Below, piece after piece: positions 1 to 10,611 of a stretch of DNA of 64,000 nt. Within the stretch, counting starts at the first letter, position 1. Each line of letters opens with the position of its first letter. The stretch covers positions 1,262,263 through 1,326,262 of the forward strand of contig NZ_FXDJ01000009.1 of the NCBI RefSeq assembly GCF_900178525.1. Direction: 5' to 3'. Position numbers and translations under genes: made by a program. The stretch comes from Massilibacteroides vaginae (GTDB lineage: Bacteria > Bacteroidota > Bacteroidia > Bacteroidales > Tannerellaceae). The notes beneath the pieces are model-generated. The model worked only from the letters and a program-made list of their open reading frames with translations, was not told the DNA's origin and ran no database searches.

Positions 1-1
1 G

Positions 2-1306
<1,305 letters not shown>

Positions 1307-1332
1307 GAAAAACGAATATAAAACAAGAAAAG

Positions 1333-2604
1333 ATGAAGTTGTTACTATTAGGATCGGGAGGTCGTGAGCATGCATTAGCTTGGAAAATCGCGCAAAGCCC
1401 GAAAATTGAAAAGTTATTTATTGCTCCGGGCAATGCCGGTACGGAATTGGTAGGAGAAAATGTTTCTATCAGCGCGACCGACTTTCCTGCAATCAAATCT
1501 TTCGTTCTTGACAAAGGGATCGACATGGTCGTTGTCGGGCCGGAAGACCCGTTGGTAAAGGGTGTGTATGACTTTTTCAATACCGACACTTCATTAAAAC
1601 ATATTCCGGTGATAGGGCCATCGAAAGAAGGCGCTCAGTTGGAAGGAAGCAAAGACTTTGCCAAAGCGTTTATGATGCGTCATCATATTCCAACGGCTGG
1701 CTATAAAAGCATAACGGCAAACAATCTTGAAGAAGGATATGCTTTCTTAGATTCTCTGCAACCACCTTATGTGTTAAAAGCAGATGGACTTGCGGCCGGT
1801 AAGGGCGTGTTGATCATCGATACAAAAGAGGAAGCTAAAAAGGAACTTGCTGATATGCTTGGTGGCATGTTTGGCGATGCAAGCAAAACGGTAGTGATCG
1901 AAGAATTCCTTGATGGAATTGAATGTTCTGTCTTTGTTATGACTGATGGAAACGATTATAAAGTGTTGCCCGTAGCCAAAGATTACAAACGTATCGGTGA
2001 GGGTAATACCGGCTTGAATACCGGAGGAATGGGTGCTGTATCGCCGGTTTCTTTTGCCGATGAAGCTTTTATGCAGAAGGTAGACGAACGTATTATCCGG
2101 CCGACGGTAGAGGGCTTGAAAGCGGAAGGAATCGATTACAAAGGCTTTATCTTTTTAGGTCTTATCCGTGTGAATGGAGAGCCGATGGTTATCGAATATA
2201 ACTGTCGTATGGGTGATCCGGAAACAGAGGCTGTTATGCTACGTGTGGAAAGTGACTTTGTAGAACTGCTGGAAGGTATAGCTGAGGGCAACTTGGCTTC
2301 ACGCATCTTGACCGAAGATTCTCGTTCGGCGGTAACCGTAATGCTTGTAAGCGGCGGCTATCCCGAAGCGTATGAAAAGGGAAAGGTGATTACCGGAATT
2401 GATGCTGTAAGCAAAGACAGCATTGTTTTCCATGCCGGAACAAAAAAGGACAACGACCGTATACTGACTAATGGTGGACGTGTAATTGCTGTCAGCTCAT
2501 ACGGTAGAGATAAAGAAGAAGCGCTTGCACATTCGTTTGCCGGAGCAAAAAAGATTGATTTCGATAAAAAATATTTCCGTAGCGATATCGGATTTGATTT
2601 ATAA
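1333..2604 (+). CDS. purD: phosphoribosylamine--glycine ligase (GAR synthetase)
   Basis: This enzyme joins phosphoribosylamine and glycine with ATP, the second step of de novo purine synthesis, in the cytosol. The 423-residue length is normal. The N-terminal domain begins with [12 protein letters not shown]. The ATP-grasp part shows [11 protein letters not shown] (about residue 149), [10 protein letters not shown] (about 230) and the metal-binding [13 protein letters not shown] (about 288). The frame stays open upstream to 1183 inside the peptidase gene, but the conserved N-terminus [10 protein letters not shown] fixes the start at 1333. It lies 26 nt after the peptidase and 8 nt before the next gene, so probably in one transcript. 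Confidence 0.97.
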   Translation: MKLLLLGSGGREHALAWKIAQSPKIEKLFIAPGNAGTELVGENVSISATDFPAIKSFVLDKGIDMVVVGPEDPLVKGVYDFFNTDTSLKHIPVIGPSKEGAQLEGSKDFAKAFMMRHHIPTAGYKSITANNLEEGYAFLDSLQPPYVLKADGLAAGKGVLIIDTKEEAKKELADMLGGMFGDASKTVVIEEFLDGIECSVFVMTDGNDYKVLPVAKDYKRIGEGNTGLNTGGMGAVSPVSFADEAFMQKVDERIIRPTVEGLKAEGIDYKGFIFLGLIRVNGEPMVIEYNCRMGDPETEAVMLRVESDFVELLEGIAEGNLASRILTEDSRSAVTVMLVSGGYPEAYEKGKVITGIDAVSKDSIVFHAGTKKDNDRILTNGGRVIAVSSYGRDKEEALAHSFAGAKKIDFDKKYFRSDIGFDL

Positions 2605-2612
2605 AAAAGAGA

Positions 2613-3623
2613 ATGGAGAGTAGGTATACAGGTTATGCTCAGGTAAGAAATGTATATTCTCCCTTGCTTTTGGTGGGAATAGCATTTGTTAGCCTTGGAT
2701 CATGGCTGATCGGGTATCTGTTCTCCATTGGTTTCCCCGTTTACGGAGGAGTGAGTGCCGCACCGTTTTGGAATATGTTTTGTCAGATCCTTACGATAAA
2801 AGAAATCACTTATCTGATGGGTTTTCTGCTTATGCTTGGTGGCGCCTTTTTATTGCAGAAGTCCAATTATGAATTGGGTCTTATTCGCGAAAAGACGCTA
2901 TTGCCACTCTTCCTCAACCTGTTTCTGATCAGTACCAACCTCAACTTCTTTCCTTTGAACCCGGCTTCTTTCGGTGTGTTTTTTCTGATAGTCGCGATTT
3001 GCAATCTTTTTATGGGATACCATAATGAGGATGCCCGGGGTACAGCCTATAATAGCACTTTGATTGTTTCTTTAGGTAGTTTGCTTTGGATACATATTCT
3101 GTGGTTTATTCCTTTACTTTGGCATGGTATGTTCCGGTTCCGAATGCTGACGATCCGTACCTTCCTTGCTTCGTTAATGGGTTTGGCAACTATTTATTGG
3201 TTTCTGCTGGGTTGGTGTGTCTGGACGCACGATTTCTCTCCATTCAGTATTTTCCCCTCTTTATTTAAGATTCAGCTATTATCATTAGGGTATACCGACT
3301 GGGTTAACTGGGTAGGTATTCTTTGGGTAGTAATTATTACATTGATTGCTGTTGTGAATATTATTTCACATGATTCAGACGATATTCAGCGTACGCGTCA
3401 ATACCTATATCACCTGATCCTGTTTGGTTTCTGGTCGTTAAGCTTAGCTGTTCTGTTCGCACAGTCGGCAAACGAGTTTTTGCAGGTTGCCTGCATTCCA
3501 TCGTCGCTTCTGACAGCTCATTTTTTTACATTGGTGCGGCATCGTTTTGTACGCTGGTTACTTTATTTTACCTTCATTTTATTTGTAGCACTTTTATCCT
3601 TTAGACTATGGAATTTCTTATAG
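2613..3623 (+). CDS. polytopic membrane protein, DUF6427-like
   Basis: The 336-residue protein is almost entirely hydrophobic, with about nine to ten membrane segments and no soluble domain. I see no catalytic motif. The sequence and its position after purD resemble the Bacteroidota-specific DUF6427 membrane family, whose function is unknown; that assignment is from memory and moderate. Its 3' end overlaps the next gene by 16 nt, which suggests translational coupling with the YqaA/DedA-type protein. Confidence 0.75.
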   Translation: MESRYTGYAQVRNVYSPLLLVGIAFVSLGSWLIGYLFSIGFPVYGGVSAAPFWNMFCQILTIKEITYLMGFLLMLGGAFLLQKSNYELGLIREKTLLPLFLNLFLISTNLNFFPLNPASFGVFFLIVAICNLFMGYHNEDARGTAYNSTLIVSLGSLLWIHILWFIPLLWHGMFRFRMLTIRTFLASLMGLATIYWFLLGWCVWTHDFSPFSIFPSLFKIQLLSLGYTDWVNWVGILWVVIITLIAVVNIISHDSDDIQRTRQYLYHLILFGFWSLSLAVLFAQSANEFLQVACIPSSLLTAHFFTLVRHRFVRWLLYFTFILFVALLSFRLWNFL

Positions 3624-4057
3624 AGTACGGCTATATGGGTGTTTTCATCGCCTCTTTTCTTGCCGCCACGGTGCTTCCGTTCAGTAGTGAAGTTGTACTT
3701 ACCGGTGTTTTACTGGCCGGAGCCTCTTATTGGCCTTGTATGGTTGCCGCTTCGATAGGTAATTTTCTCGGTGGAATGAGTTGTTATTGGCTGGGTATGC
3801 TTGGTAAGATCGAATGGATCGAGAAATACCTGAAAATGGATAGGGTGAAGATCGACAAAACACAAGAATGGATCAAGAACAAAGGTTCTTGGATGGCTTT
3901 CTTTGTTTTCCTTCCCGGGATAGGAGACTTTATTGCGGTTGCTCTTGGTTACCTGCGTGCGAATATATGGATCGTTGCCATATCCATGTTCTTAGGTAAA
4001 GCCTTACGTTACTGGATATGGATGGAATTTGTCTATAAAGTACAGGGAATGTTCTGA
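3608..4057 (+). CDS. YqaA/DedA-family (SNARE-associated) small membrane protein
   Basis: At 149 residues it has the length of the short YqaA branch of the DedA/VTT superfamily. It shows an N-terminal re-entrant-like hydrophobic segment (FIASFLAATVLPFSSEVVL), a glycine-rich membrane segment (SIGNFLGGMSCYWLG) and the FLPGIGDFIAVALGYLR stretch near the family's conserved Arg. DedA relatives act in membrane homeostasis and lipid-carrier recycling; no substrate can be read here. The start lies within the end of the preceding gene. Three nucleotides separate its stop from the stop of the convergent peptidase gene. Confidence 0.85.
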   Translation: MEFLIEYGYMGVFIASFLAATVLPFSSEVVLTGVLLAGASYWPCMVAASIGNFLGGMSCYWLGMLGKIEWIEKYLKMDRVKIDKTQEWIKNKGSWMAFFVFLPGIGDFIAVALGYLRANIWIVAISMFLGKALRYWIWMEFVYKVQGMF

Positions 4058-4059
4058 TC

Positions 4060-5343
4060 TTATTCGGCTAACCATTGATTGATCTGTCCGATAATCTTTA
4101 TTTGCATTTCTTCGGGCATTGTGCCGATACGAGCTCTGTGGCTACCCCGTGGCTGAATATAAATCTGAAAATTCTTTTTCCCTTCTAAATCCGGAACGCG
4201 TGTTGCGCTCCAAGGGTCTATCTCTCCATAAATGAAGATCATTTTGGGATCATTCTGTTCCCAGAAGGTTTTAACCTTGTTATATAAGGTAGGGTCAAAG
4301 TTGGTTTCAACTCCTTTCGGGAGCATGATGCGGTTAAAGTATCCTTCGGCGCTTTTAATGCTAAGCAACTTGCGTAAAGGAGCTGTGTCGTAGCCGTAAT
4401 AGCCAAGTTCTCGCGAGGCTTGTACATTAAACGACCTGAACGACTGATTCTCCGCAAAATAGTCAGGACCGCTGATGTCCATCAAATGATCGAATAACAT
4501 CTGTGTATTTGACGAGCGACCGGGGATTACGGAGATCTCCGTGCCCCATTGCCAGAACGCGAAAGGGTATTCCAACACAGCAAAGTCGAGCACCTCGTTC
4601 ATAGAAACACGGAATTCAAGTCCTTTTTCCTTGCAATAAGCCTCTAATAAGGGAAGTATATCTTTTCTCTTTTTAAGAATAACTTTCTGAAACGCCTCAA
4701 TCCGTTTGCGTTCTTTCTTTGTACCTACCTGCTGAAGGAATACTTCATGTCTGCCGTCTTCCAACGCTTTGTTCCATGGTGCTACGTAGGGAACAGAGAA
4801 ATCCACATCATCCGGGAAATAAGAACGATAAAGAAGGGTTGTTTGTCCTCCTTTACTGATGCCCGTACTGATCCATTTCTCAGGATAAATTGTTTTTAGT
4901 AAGGTAACAATATGATGCAGGTCGTAGGCTGAATTTTCGGCTGTAAGATAATCCCAATTCAACGGATCGGGAGTAGACTCGAGGAAGTAACGATGCTCTA
5001 CTGTGATAACATTCGTGTTAAATAAGCGGGAAAGCTCTTCCTGATAATTTTCTCTTAAAGCGTAAGCCGCTCCGTATCCTTCGGTAACAAGCACTGTAGG
5101 ACGATCAAAGCCGACATGATTGATGATTACGCGTTGGGTAAATGAACCAGCAGAACTGTCTTTCGGATTGAGGAACTGCTTAATTTTAACCACATATTTA
5201 CCTGTATAAATAGTTGAATGCAATTGCTCTATTTCGCTGATTGCATCGATTGACTGTAGTTTCTTTCCCAGCTCTCCGGAAGTAGCGAATACATGAAGCG
5301 TAGATAGAAAGACGACGAGTAACAGGGTAATAAGCCGTTTCAT
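4060..5343 (-). CDS. secreted serine peptidase, S37 (PS-10)-like
   Basis: The 427-residue protein starts with a clear Sec signal peptide (MKRLITLLLVVFLSTLHVFA). The frame stays open 26 codons upstream, but only this start gives a signal peptide. The hydrolase core has a nucleophile elbow GISKGGQTT, an acid in YGEIDPWSA and a late histidine in GSHRARI. This matches the S37 family of secreted tripeptidyl/prolyl aminopeptidases found in Bacteroidota and Streptomyces. It is last of a three-gene minus-strand run, 13 nt after the deacetylase. S28 peptidases are a related alternative. Confidence 0.8.
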   Translation of the reverse strand: MKRLITLLLVVFLSTLHVFATSGELGKKLQSIDAISEIEQLHSTIYTGKYVVKIKQFLNPKDSSAGSFTQRVIINHVGFDRPTVLVTEGYGAAYALRENYQEELSRLFNTNVITVEHRYFLESTPDPLNWDYLTAENSAYDLHHIVTLLKTIYPEKWISTGISKGGQTTLLYRSYFPDDVDFSVPYVAPWNKALEDGRHEVFLQQVGTKKERKRIEAFQKVILKKRKDILPLLEAYCKEKGLEFRVSMNEVLDFAVLEYPFAFWQWGTEISVIPGRSSNTQMLFDHLMDISGPDYFAENQSFRSFNVQASRELGYYGYDTAPLRKLLSIKSAEGYFNRIMLPKGVETNFDPTLYNKVKTFWEQNDPKMIFIYGEIDPWSATRVPDLEGKKNFQIYIQPRGSHRARIGTMPEEMQIKIIGQINQWLAE

Positions 5344-5356
5344 AAGCGATTTGTTT

Positions 5357-5968
5357 TTAATCAAAAAGTTTAAAAGTATAGCCTTGCTCTTGCAACCATT
5401 CAATTGCTTTAGGCAGCGCACCCCGGATATTACGTTCGGCTTTTACCGAGTCATGAAACACGATGATTGATCCATTCCGCGTGTAGTTCTTCACTACATT
5501 AAATACTCCTTTTGAAGTCATGTGCGGACTGTAATCTCTGGTAACGACATCCCACATGATGATTCTGTATTTCTTTCTCAGCCTAAAAACCTGAGGTCTG
5601 CGCATGTGTCCGTGTGGAGGTCTGAACAAATCACTTTGAATCACTTCAGCCGCTTTTTCCACGTTGGCCATATAATTTTTTGTCCAGTATTGAATTCCTT
5701 GTATATGGTTATACGTATGATTACCTATCCGGTGTCCTCTTTCTAAAATCATACGGAAGACTTCCGGGTATTTTCTTACATTATCCCCTACACAAAAAAA
5801 CGTTGCCTTTACATTATATTTTTCGAGTACGTCCAATACCCATGGAGTAATTCCGGGTATTGGCCCATCATCGAACGTCAGGTATACACATTTCTCTTTT
5901 CCCGGTATTCGCCAAATAGTTCCGGGAAATAATGCCCGATAAAACCAGGGAGGTTGCTCAATAAACAT
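5357..5968 (-). CDS. polysaccharide deacetylase family protein (NodB homology, CE4)
   Basis: The 203-residue protein is essentially one NodB domain. It shows motif 1 YLTFDDGP with the catalytic and metal-binding Asp pair, motif 2 GNHTYNH with metal His residues, motif 3 RPPHG and motif 5 SIIVFHDS. Such enzymes remove N-acetyl groups from peptidoglycan or other GlcNAc polymers. No convincing signal peptide is visible, so it may be anchored or cytoplasmic. Two nucleotides separate it from the DUF2723 gene upstream. The substrate is unknown. Confidence 0.92.
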   Translation of the reverse strand: MFIEQPPWFYRALFPGTIWRIPGKEKCVYLTFDDGPIPGITPWVLDVLEKYNVKATFFCVGDNVRKYPEVFRMILERGHRIGNHTYNHIQGIQYWTKNYMANVEKAAEVIQSDLFRPPHGHMRRPQVFRLRKKYRIIMWDVVTRDYSPHMTSKGVFNVVKNYTRNGSIIVFHDSVKAERNIRGALPKAIEWLQEQGYTFKLFD

Positions 5969-5970
5969 AA

Positions 5971-8900
5971 TTACTTACCACGATTCGGAGAATAAGCCAT
6001 ACGGAAGTTGTCAAACGTTTCCTGATACTTATCCACTAACTTAGAATTATTTTGTTTAGCAATCCGCAATACCTCATTTAAAATGCCCAGTTCCTGTCTT
6101 AAATCACTTTCCACAGAAGCCAATTGTCTTGGTTGAAGACGGAAGAACCAGTTGATATTCGTTACGGAATTGGTAGCGATCTGATCCAGCACATCATCTC
6201 CTTTCTCCGTTTCACCCAAAGCGTGATATAATTCTCCGAGAGAAAGCGCCGAATAGTCCATCGGTACATTTTCCGGAGGCAACACTTTCATGCCTCTATC
6301 CAATACCTCAATTGCTCTTTCCGTATCTCCTTCATTCGCAAGCGTCGCTGCTAATCTGCCGAACAAGATCATCCGGTAACTTCTGCACATGCGTAAAGAG
6401 TTTTCATCCAAATAAATGCCGGGTTTATCAACGCCACCCCATTTGAATTTATTCATTACGTTGTCATACATTCTTTCCGAATTTACAGCCAGATCAGAAT
6501 CTTTAGTTGCTAACGGAACGATCTGGTTTGCCAATCCGGTTTGCTGGAAGTAGCCATCCAGATTAACATACTGATCAGAACTTACGGTCACCGCATAATA
6601 AATAGGGCGTTCCCAATTGTTCGTTTGCAACATATCCAGAATAATCAGTTCGTGCTTGCCTAACGCGTTTTTGTTCGTCAGGTCTATCTTCAATTCCGGA
6701 AGCATATAAGGCACATGGTTCGATGACAGTACCTGGTTCTCTACAATCTGGTTGGAGTCAACTTTTAATGTCAATATGTTTGATGGAATAAAATCCAGCA
6801 CCTGATCTACTCCGGGTATCTTTTTAAATTTCGGGTCGTTGCTTTGAACAAAGCTTAAAGCAGTTCCCAAATCAATGGATTGTTCCGTTATGGGGTATAT
6901 ATAAGCCACATCACGTGTTCCCTGTACGTAATCCGCGCGATTCCACGATATGGGTAATGGCTCCGAATCGTAGGCCTGACGCTTCATCTGATCAATATAC
7001 CAGTCCGTTTGCAGATAGCTGGTGTTACATACACGTACGTCCGTACGGATGCCTTCTACTTCCTGCGCATACCAAAGCGGGAAAGTATCGTTATCTCCGT
7101 TTGTGAATATCACCGAATTCGGCTCGCATGACTCTAAGTAGTTATGACCAAAATCTCTTGCTAAATAACGACCTGAACGATCATGATCGTCCCAGTTCTG
7201 ACCGGCCATTTGCACCGGAACAAACAACGCTGCGAGCGTAGCCGTTGCCGCTGCCGCTACAGCCGGAAGTTTGGCGTATCGTTCTAATCCCTTTGCTAAC
7301 GCCGCTACTCCGAATCCGACCCATATACAGAATGCATAGAATGAGCCGGCATAGGCATAGTCTCGTTCACGCGGTTGATAAGGTGTTTGATTCAAATACA
7401 ATACGATCGCGATTCCCGTCATAAAGAACAGGAAGAATGTGATCCAGAAAGACTGAATGCCCTTCTTGCCTGAATAAGCCTGAAAGAATATGCCGATCAA
7501 TCCAAGTAAAAGCGGGAGCATATAATAAACGTTATGTCCTTTATTATTTGCGATATCAACGTGCATATTATCCTGCGGGCCTACTAATGTGTTATCTATG
7601 AATTTAATACCAGTTACCCAGTTGCCGTTCAATACTTCGCCATGTCCCTGTATGTCGTTCTGTCGTCCCGAGAAGTTCCACATAAAGTAACGCCAGTACA
7701 TAAAGTTCAGCTGATAGGAGAAGAAGAAGCGAATGTTTTCCGCAAATGTTGGTTTCATCACTGTAACCTGCTCTCCGCATCGGTCATACTTTACAGGCGT
7801 GCCTTTAAAATTAGACCATTCTTTGTAGGCTCCAATGTGCGACTCCTGACTGCTGTGCATGCGTGGGAAAAGCATATCCAACTCGCCGGCATATTTATAC
7901 TCAGTGTCGTAGCGTGAGATGTAATATTTATCTTTTTCGTTCTTGTCTTTTTTAATCACGCGGCTCCAGGTAGGCGCACCTTCTTCAGATACAGCTACAC
8001 AATTATTTCCTTGTCTTTCGCGTTTCACTTCCGAAACAAAAGTCTGTCCGTAGATCAGCGGAGTTCTTCCGTATTGTTCGCGGGCAAGATAAGTACGCAG
8101 CGTGAAAATATCTTTCGGTGAGTTCTGATCCATCGGAGTGCCCGCTTCTGAACGTACCATAATTAAAGCATACGAGGAATAACCAACCACAATAACCATT
8201 AAGGAAACAAGAATCGTGTTCAGCGTTTTGATGTTTACCTTCTTGCTCCTGAAAAGGAAGAACGTAAGTCCTGCGATCAGGATAACACCCACTACATAGC
8301 CATCCCCGATAAAAGGGATACCCAACAGAATAATGGATAATATAAACGCTACCTTCAGTCTCGGTTCGTTCACCTCATCGCGCATTGTTTCATAAATAGA
8401 CCACCCCAGTAGTCCCAACAAGATGATCAGGTAGGCAAATACTCCCGAATTATAGCCCATGCCGAACGTGTTGACAAATAAAAGTTCGAACCAACCGCAA
8501 ACTTCCACCAATCCTTGCACCACACCATACATCATCAATCCTACAATAGCGAAAGAAATAAGCAATGCTATGATGGTTCCTTTCATGGTAGGATTGTCAA
8601 ATTTCTTATAGTAGTAAACCAAAACAATGGCCGGGATACACAAAAGGTTTAGCAGGTGGACTCCGATACTTAACCCCATAAGATAAGCGATCAATACGAT
8701 CCAACGATCTGCATGAGGGCGATCCGCGGCGTCTTCCCATTTAAGGATAAGCCAGAAAACAACAGCGGTAAACAAGGATGAATAGGCATATACTTCACCT
8801 TCTACGGCACTAAACCAGAAGGTATCACTGAATGTGTATACCAAAGCACCAACCAACCCGCTACCCATGATCGTGATCAGCTGAGCAGTTGTCATCTCCT

Positions 8901-9228
8901 GTTCATTTTTCACTACCACTTTGCGGGCCAGGTGCGTAATACTCCAGAAGAGGAATAAAATAGTTAGTCCGCTGAATAATGCCGACATCGTATTCACCAT
9001 CAGTGCTACCTGAGACGGGTCAGAAGCAAGCTGCGTGAACAGGTTGGCTGTCAACATGAAGAATGGCGCTCCGGGAGGATGCCCTACTTCTAATTTATAT
9101 GCTGATGAAATAAACTCTCCGCAGTCCCAAAAGCTGGCTGTCGGTTCCATTGTCATTAAATACACACAGGAAGCGATCAAAAACGAAAGCCATCCCAGTG
9201 TATTATTAATCAGTTTATACTTTCCCAT
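5971..9228 (-). CDS. large multi-spanning DUF2723 protein, TMEM260/O-glycosyltransferase-like
   Basis: The 1085-residue protein has an N-terminal polytopic region with TASFWDCGEFISSAYKLEVG followed by HPPGAP, the DUF2723 hallmark. More membrane spans, a large periplasmic part and a helical TPR-like C-terminus follow. The family is related to eukaryotic TMEM260 and is linked to protein O-glycosylation in Bacteroidota; acceptor and sugar cannot be read here. I chose the start at 9228 (MGKYKLINNTLGW) over an in-frame start 22 codons upstream because the usual cytoplasmic head of the first span begins there. It is first in its operon and has a -7 box at 9292-9299. Confidence 0.88.
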   Translation of the reverse strand: MGKYKLINNTLGWLSFLIASCVYLMTMEPTASFWDCGEFISSAYKLEVGHPPGAPFFMLTANLFTQLASDPSQVALMVNTMSALFSGLTILFLFWSITHLARKVVVKNEQEMTTAQLITIMGSGLVGALVYTFSDTFWFSAVEGEVYAYSSLFTAVVFWLILKWEDAADRPHADRWIVLIAYLMGLSIGVHLLNLLCIPAIVLVYYYKKFDNPTMKGTIIALLISFAIVGLMMYGVVQGLVEVCGWFELLFVNTFGMGYNSGVFAYLIILLGLLGWSIYETMRDEVNEPRLKVAFILSIILLGIPFIGDGYVVGVILIAGLTFFLFRSKKVNIKTLNTILVSLMVIVVGYSSYALIMVRSEAGTPMDQNSPKDIFTLRTYLAREQYGRTPLIYGQTFVSEVKRERQGNNCVAVSEEGAPTWSRVIKKDKNEKDKYYISRYDTEYKYAGELDMLFPRMHSSQESHIGAYKEWSNFKGTPVKYDRCGEQVTVMKPTFAENIRFFFSYQLNFMYWRYFMWNFSGRQNDIQGHGEVLNGNWVTGIKFIDNTLVGPQDNMHVDIANNKGHNVYYMLPLLLGLIGIFFQAYSGKKGIQSFWITFFLFFMTGIAIVLYLNQTPYQPRERDYAYAGSFYAFCIWVGFGVAALAKGLERYAKLPAVAAAATATLAALFVPVQMAGQNWDDHDRSGRYLARDFGHNYLESCEPNSVIFTNGDNDTFPLWYAQEVEGIRTDVRVCNTSYLQTDWYIDQMKRQAYDSEPLPISWNRADYVQGTRDVAYIYPITEQSIDLGTALSFVQSNDPKFKKIPGVDQVLDFIPSNILTLKVDSNQIVENQVLSSNHVPYMLPELKIDLTNKNALGKHELIILDMLQTNNWERPIYYAVTVSSDQYVNLDGYFQQTGLANQIVPLATKDSDLAVNSERMYDNVMNKFKWGGVDKPGIYLDENSLRMCRSYRMILFGRLAATLANEGDTERAIEVLDRGMKVLPPENVPMDYSALSLGELYHALGETEKGDDVLDQIATNSVTNINWFFRLQPRQLASVESDLRQELGILNEVLRIAKQNNSKLVDKYQETFDNFRMAYSPNRGK

Positions 9229-9291
9229 AAAATTGTATAAAGTGGTAATTAGTTGCTTGTTAATTATAGCTAAGAATAATAAATTCGAACG

Positions 9292-9299
9292 CAAAGGTA
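9292..9299 (-). promoter_or_regulatory. -7 box for the DUF2723 operon
   Basis: The minus strand reads TACCTTTG, a perfect TAnnTTTG Bacteroidota -7 element, 63 nt upstream of the chosen start. No clear -33 TTG is seen at the expected spacing. Confidence 0.6.
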
Positions 9300-9436
9300 A
9301 TACTTACGCGTTAATTCTAACGGTTGTAACGGTTATAAATTGTATTACGCCTTTTGGATTCACCTGAAAAATAAACTTTTTTAATGTTTGAAGGGGTAAA
9401 TGGTTTTTTAAGTGAGGGATAATGTGGTTTTCTCCT

Positions 9437-9591
9437 TGTCATCCCGACCTCTCTCCCTGTCATCCCGACCGTAGTGGAGGGATCTCTGCATGGGGCTTCG
9501 TTTAATAATAGTCAGACGGTATGAGATGCTTCGACAGGCTCAGCATGACAGTGTGTTGGTATGAGATGCTTCGACAAGCTCAGCATGACAG
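9437..9591. repeat. interspersed GC-richer repeat with two direct copies and inverted ends
   Basis: Two 13-bp copies of TGTCATCCCGACC occur at 9437-9449 and 9459-9471. Two 34-bp copies differing at one base occur at 9518-9551 and 9558-9591; they contain GAGATGCTTCGACA and end in GCATGACAG. The CTGTCAT on the left and ATGACAG on the right are inverted, so the block can fold. It lies between an operon promoter and an operon terminator and has no open frame. This looks like the dispersed REP-like repeats seen in many Bacteroidota intergenic regions. Confidence 0.7.
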
Positions 9592-9671
9592 CGGTTAGCG
9601 GTTTGATTATTTGGTGGTTTTTGTGTATCTCTGAATTGGGCGATTTTTTATAATACTATATGAAAAAAAAG

Positions 9672-9734
9672 ATATCCTTTATTTTTCAAAAAATATCCTT
9701 TATTTTTCGAAAAATAACCTTTATGTTTTTGGGT
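9672..9734. repeat. three tandem 21-bp AT-rich repeats
   Basis: Units begin at 9672, 9693 and 9714. The first two are ATATCCTTTATTTTTC plus an A-run and are nearly identical; the third is degenerate. The core ATATCCTTTATTTT also forms the ends of the large palindrome at 60298-60395. Apart from this, the previous repeat block, the promoter and the terminator, I see nothing in the 624-bp gap 9229-9852. Confidence 0.7.
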
Positions 9735-9785
9735 GTGTAGAATAGGTTGATTACCAGATAGATATAGAAAGGCGAAAAATGGGTG

Positions 9786-9833
9786 TCAACCGACTGATTT
9801 TAACTTAAAAAAGGGGGGGGATCAGCCGGTTGA
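9786..9833 (-). terminator. probable terminator of the RND efflux operon
   Basis: Thirteen-nt arms at 9786-9798 and 9821-9833 pair fully in minus-strand RNA with one G-U wobble. The loop contains eight consecutive C residues (a G8 run on the plus strand). It starts about 20 nt beyond the stop of the last gene in the operon. There is no strong U-tract, as is common in this phylum. Confidence 0.6.
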
Positions 9834-9852
9834 TCGGGTGTCTTTTTTGGGG

Positions 9853-10578
9853 TTATTCGTTGATCAATTTATTAGTCCAACCTGCGGAACTTTTGATAAT
9901 AAGAACGCCCTTAGGGAAAGATTTTGTATTGAGCGTCTCTTCCGTGTTTTTCTTTTGGAAGGATGCTACGATCTGTCCGGTTATTGAGTAGACGGTAATT
10001 GTTTCGTTTGAATTGTTCGTTGAGATAAACAGCGTGTTGTTTGTGATGTAGGTTTTATTAGCCTGAACAGTGATTGTTTCGTTTGAAACGGGGCGGTCTG
10101 CTATATCTAAAAACTCAAGTAAAAGCGCCGGTTTGTTTCGAGCACAATCAAAGGCGATAATCTCTTCGGGGTGCTCCGGGTCAATGATGTAGGTTATGGG
10201 CAGGATTTTCCCTACAATACTATCTAAAACCGCTTCGTAATAATAGCGTCCTTCTGCCAATTGATTGGTCTTGGTGTAATCCAAATCAATATACCATGGT
10301 ATATAACTATCTTCGATTATGGATTGGACCTCTACTGTTTGAATAGCTTTAAGCGCTGATTTGCAGCTGGCACAGGTAGGTCTTCCGGCAAATAAAAACA
10401 CATACTTCCCTTCCGTTTTTGCCTGTTCAAAAGCATCTGCCTTTGATTTGTGAAAATCGTTGAGTAATTCATCGTAAGTAGGTTCTTCAATAGGGGGAAT
10501 TTCCGCATGTAAAACAGAACTTGACAATAGTAGAAAAATGGCGGTTAACACCGTAAATGAATAAATAGTAGTCTTCAT
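9853..10578 (-). CDS. secreted thioredoxin-like protein with T9SS type A sorting domain
   Basis: The 241 residues start with a Sec signal peptide ending near VLHA. A thioredoxin-like segment (about 35-150) contains RPTCASCKSALK, a CxxC redox motif. A linker leads to a C-terminal type A sorting domain (about 190-241) with ITVYSITGQIVASF and a late GVLIIK strand. Such domains direct export through the type IX system and surface attachment or release. The gene lies 33 nt after the second RND gene on the same strand, before the terminator, so it may belong to the efflux operon. Substrates of the redox domain are unknown. Confidence 0.8.
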   Translation of the reverse strand: MKTTIYSFTVLTAIFLLLSSSVLHAEIPPIEEPTYDELLNDFHKSKADAFEQAKTEGKYVFLFAGRPTCASCKSALKAIQTVEVQSIIEDSYIPWYIDLDYTKTNQLAEGRYYYEAVLDSIVGKILPITYIIDPEHPEEIIAFDCARNKPALLLEFLDIADRPVSNETITVQANKTYITNNTLFISTNNSNETITVYSITGQIVASFQKKNTEETLNTKSFPKGVLIIKSSAGWTNKLINE

Positions 10579-10611
10579 TAAAGTAGATTTTAGAAATACA
10601 GTAGAACAATA

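Noticed and set aside
9813-9820. G8 tract as a phase-variable switch
   Set aside because: It lies in the loop of a terminator hairpin, outside any coding region or promoter spacing.
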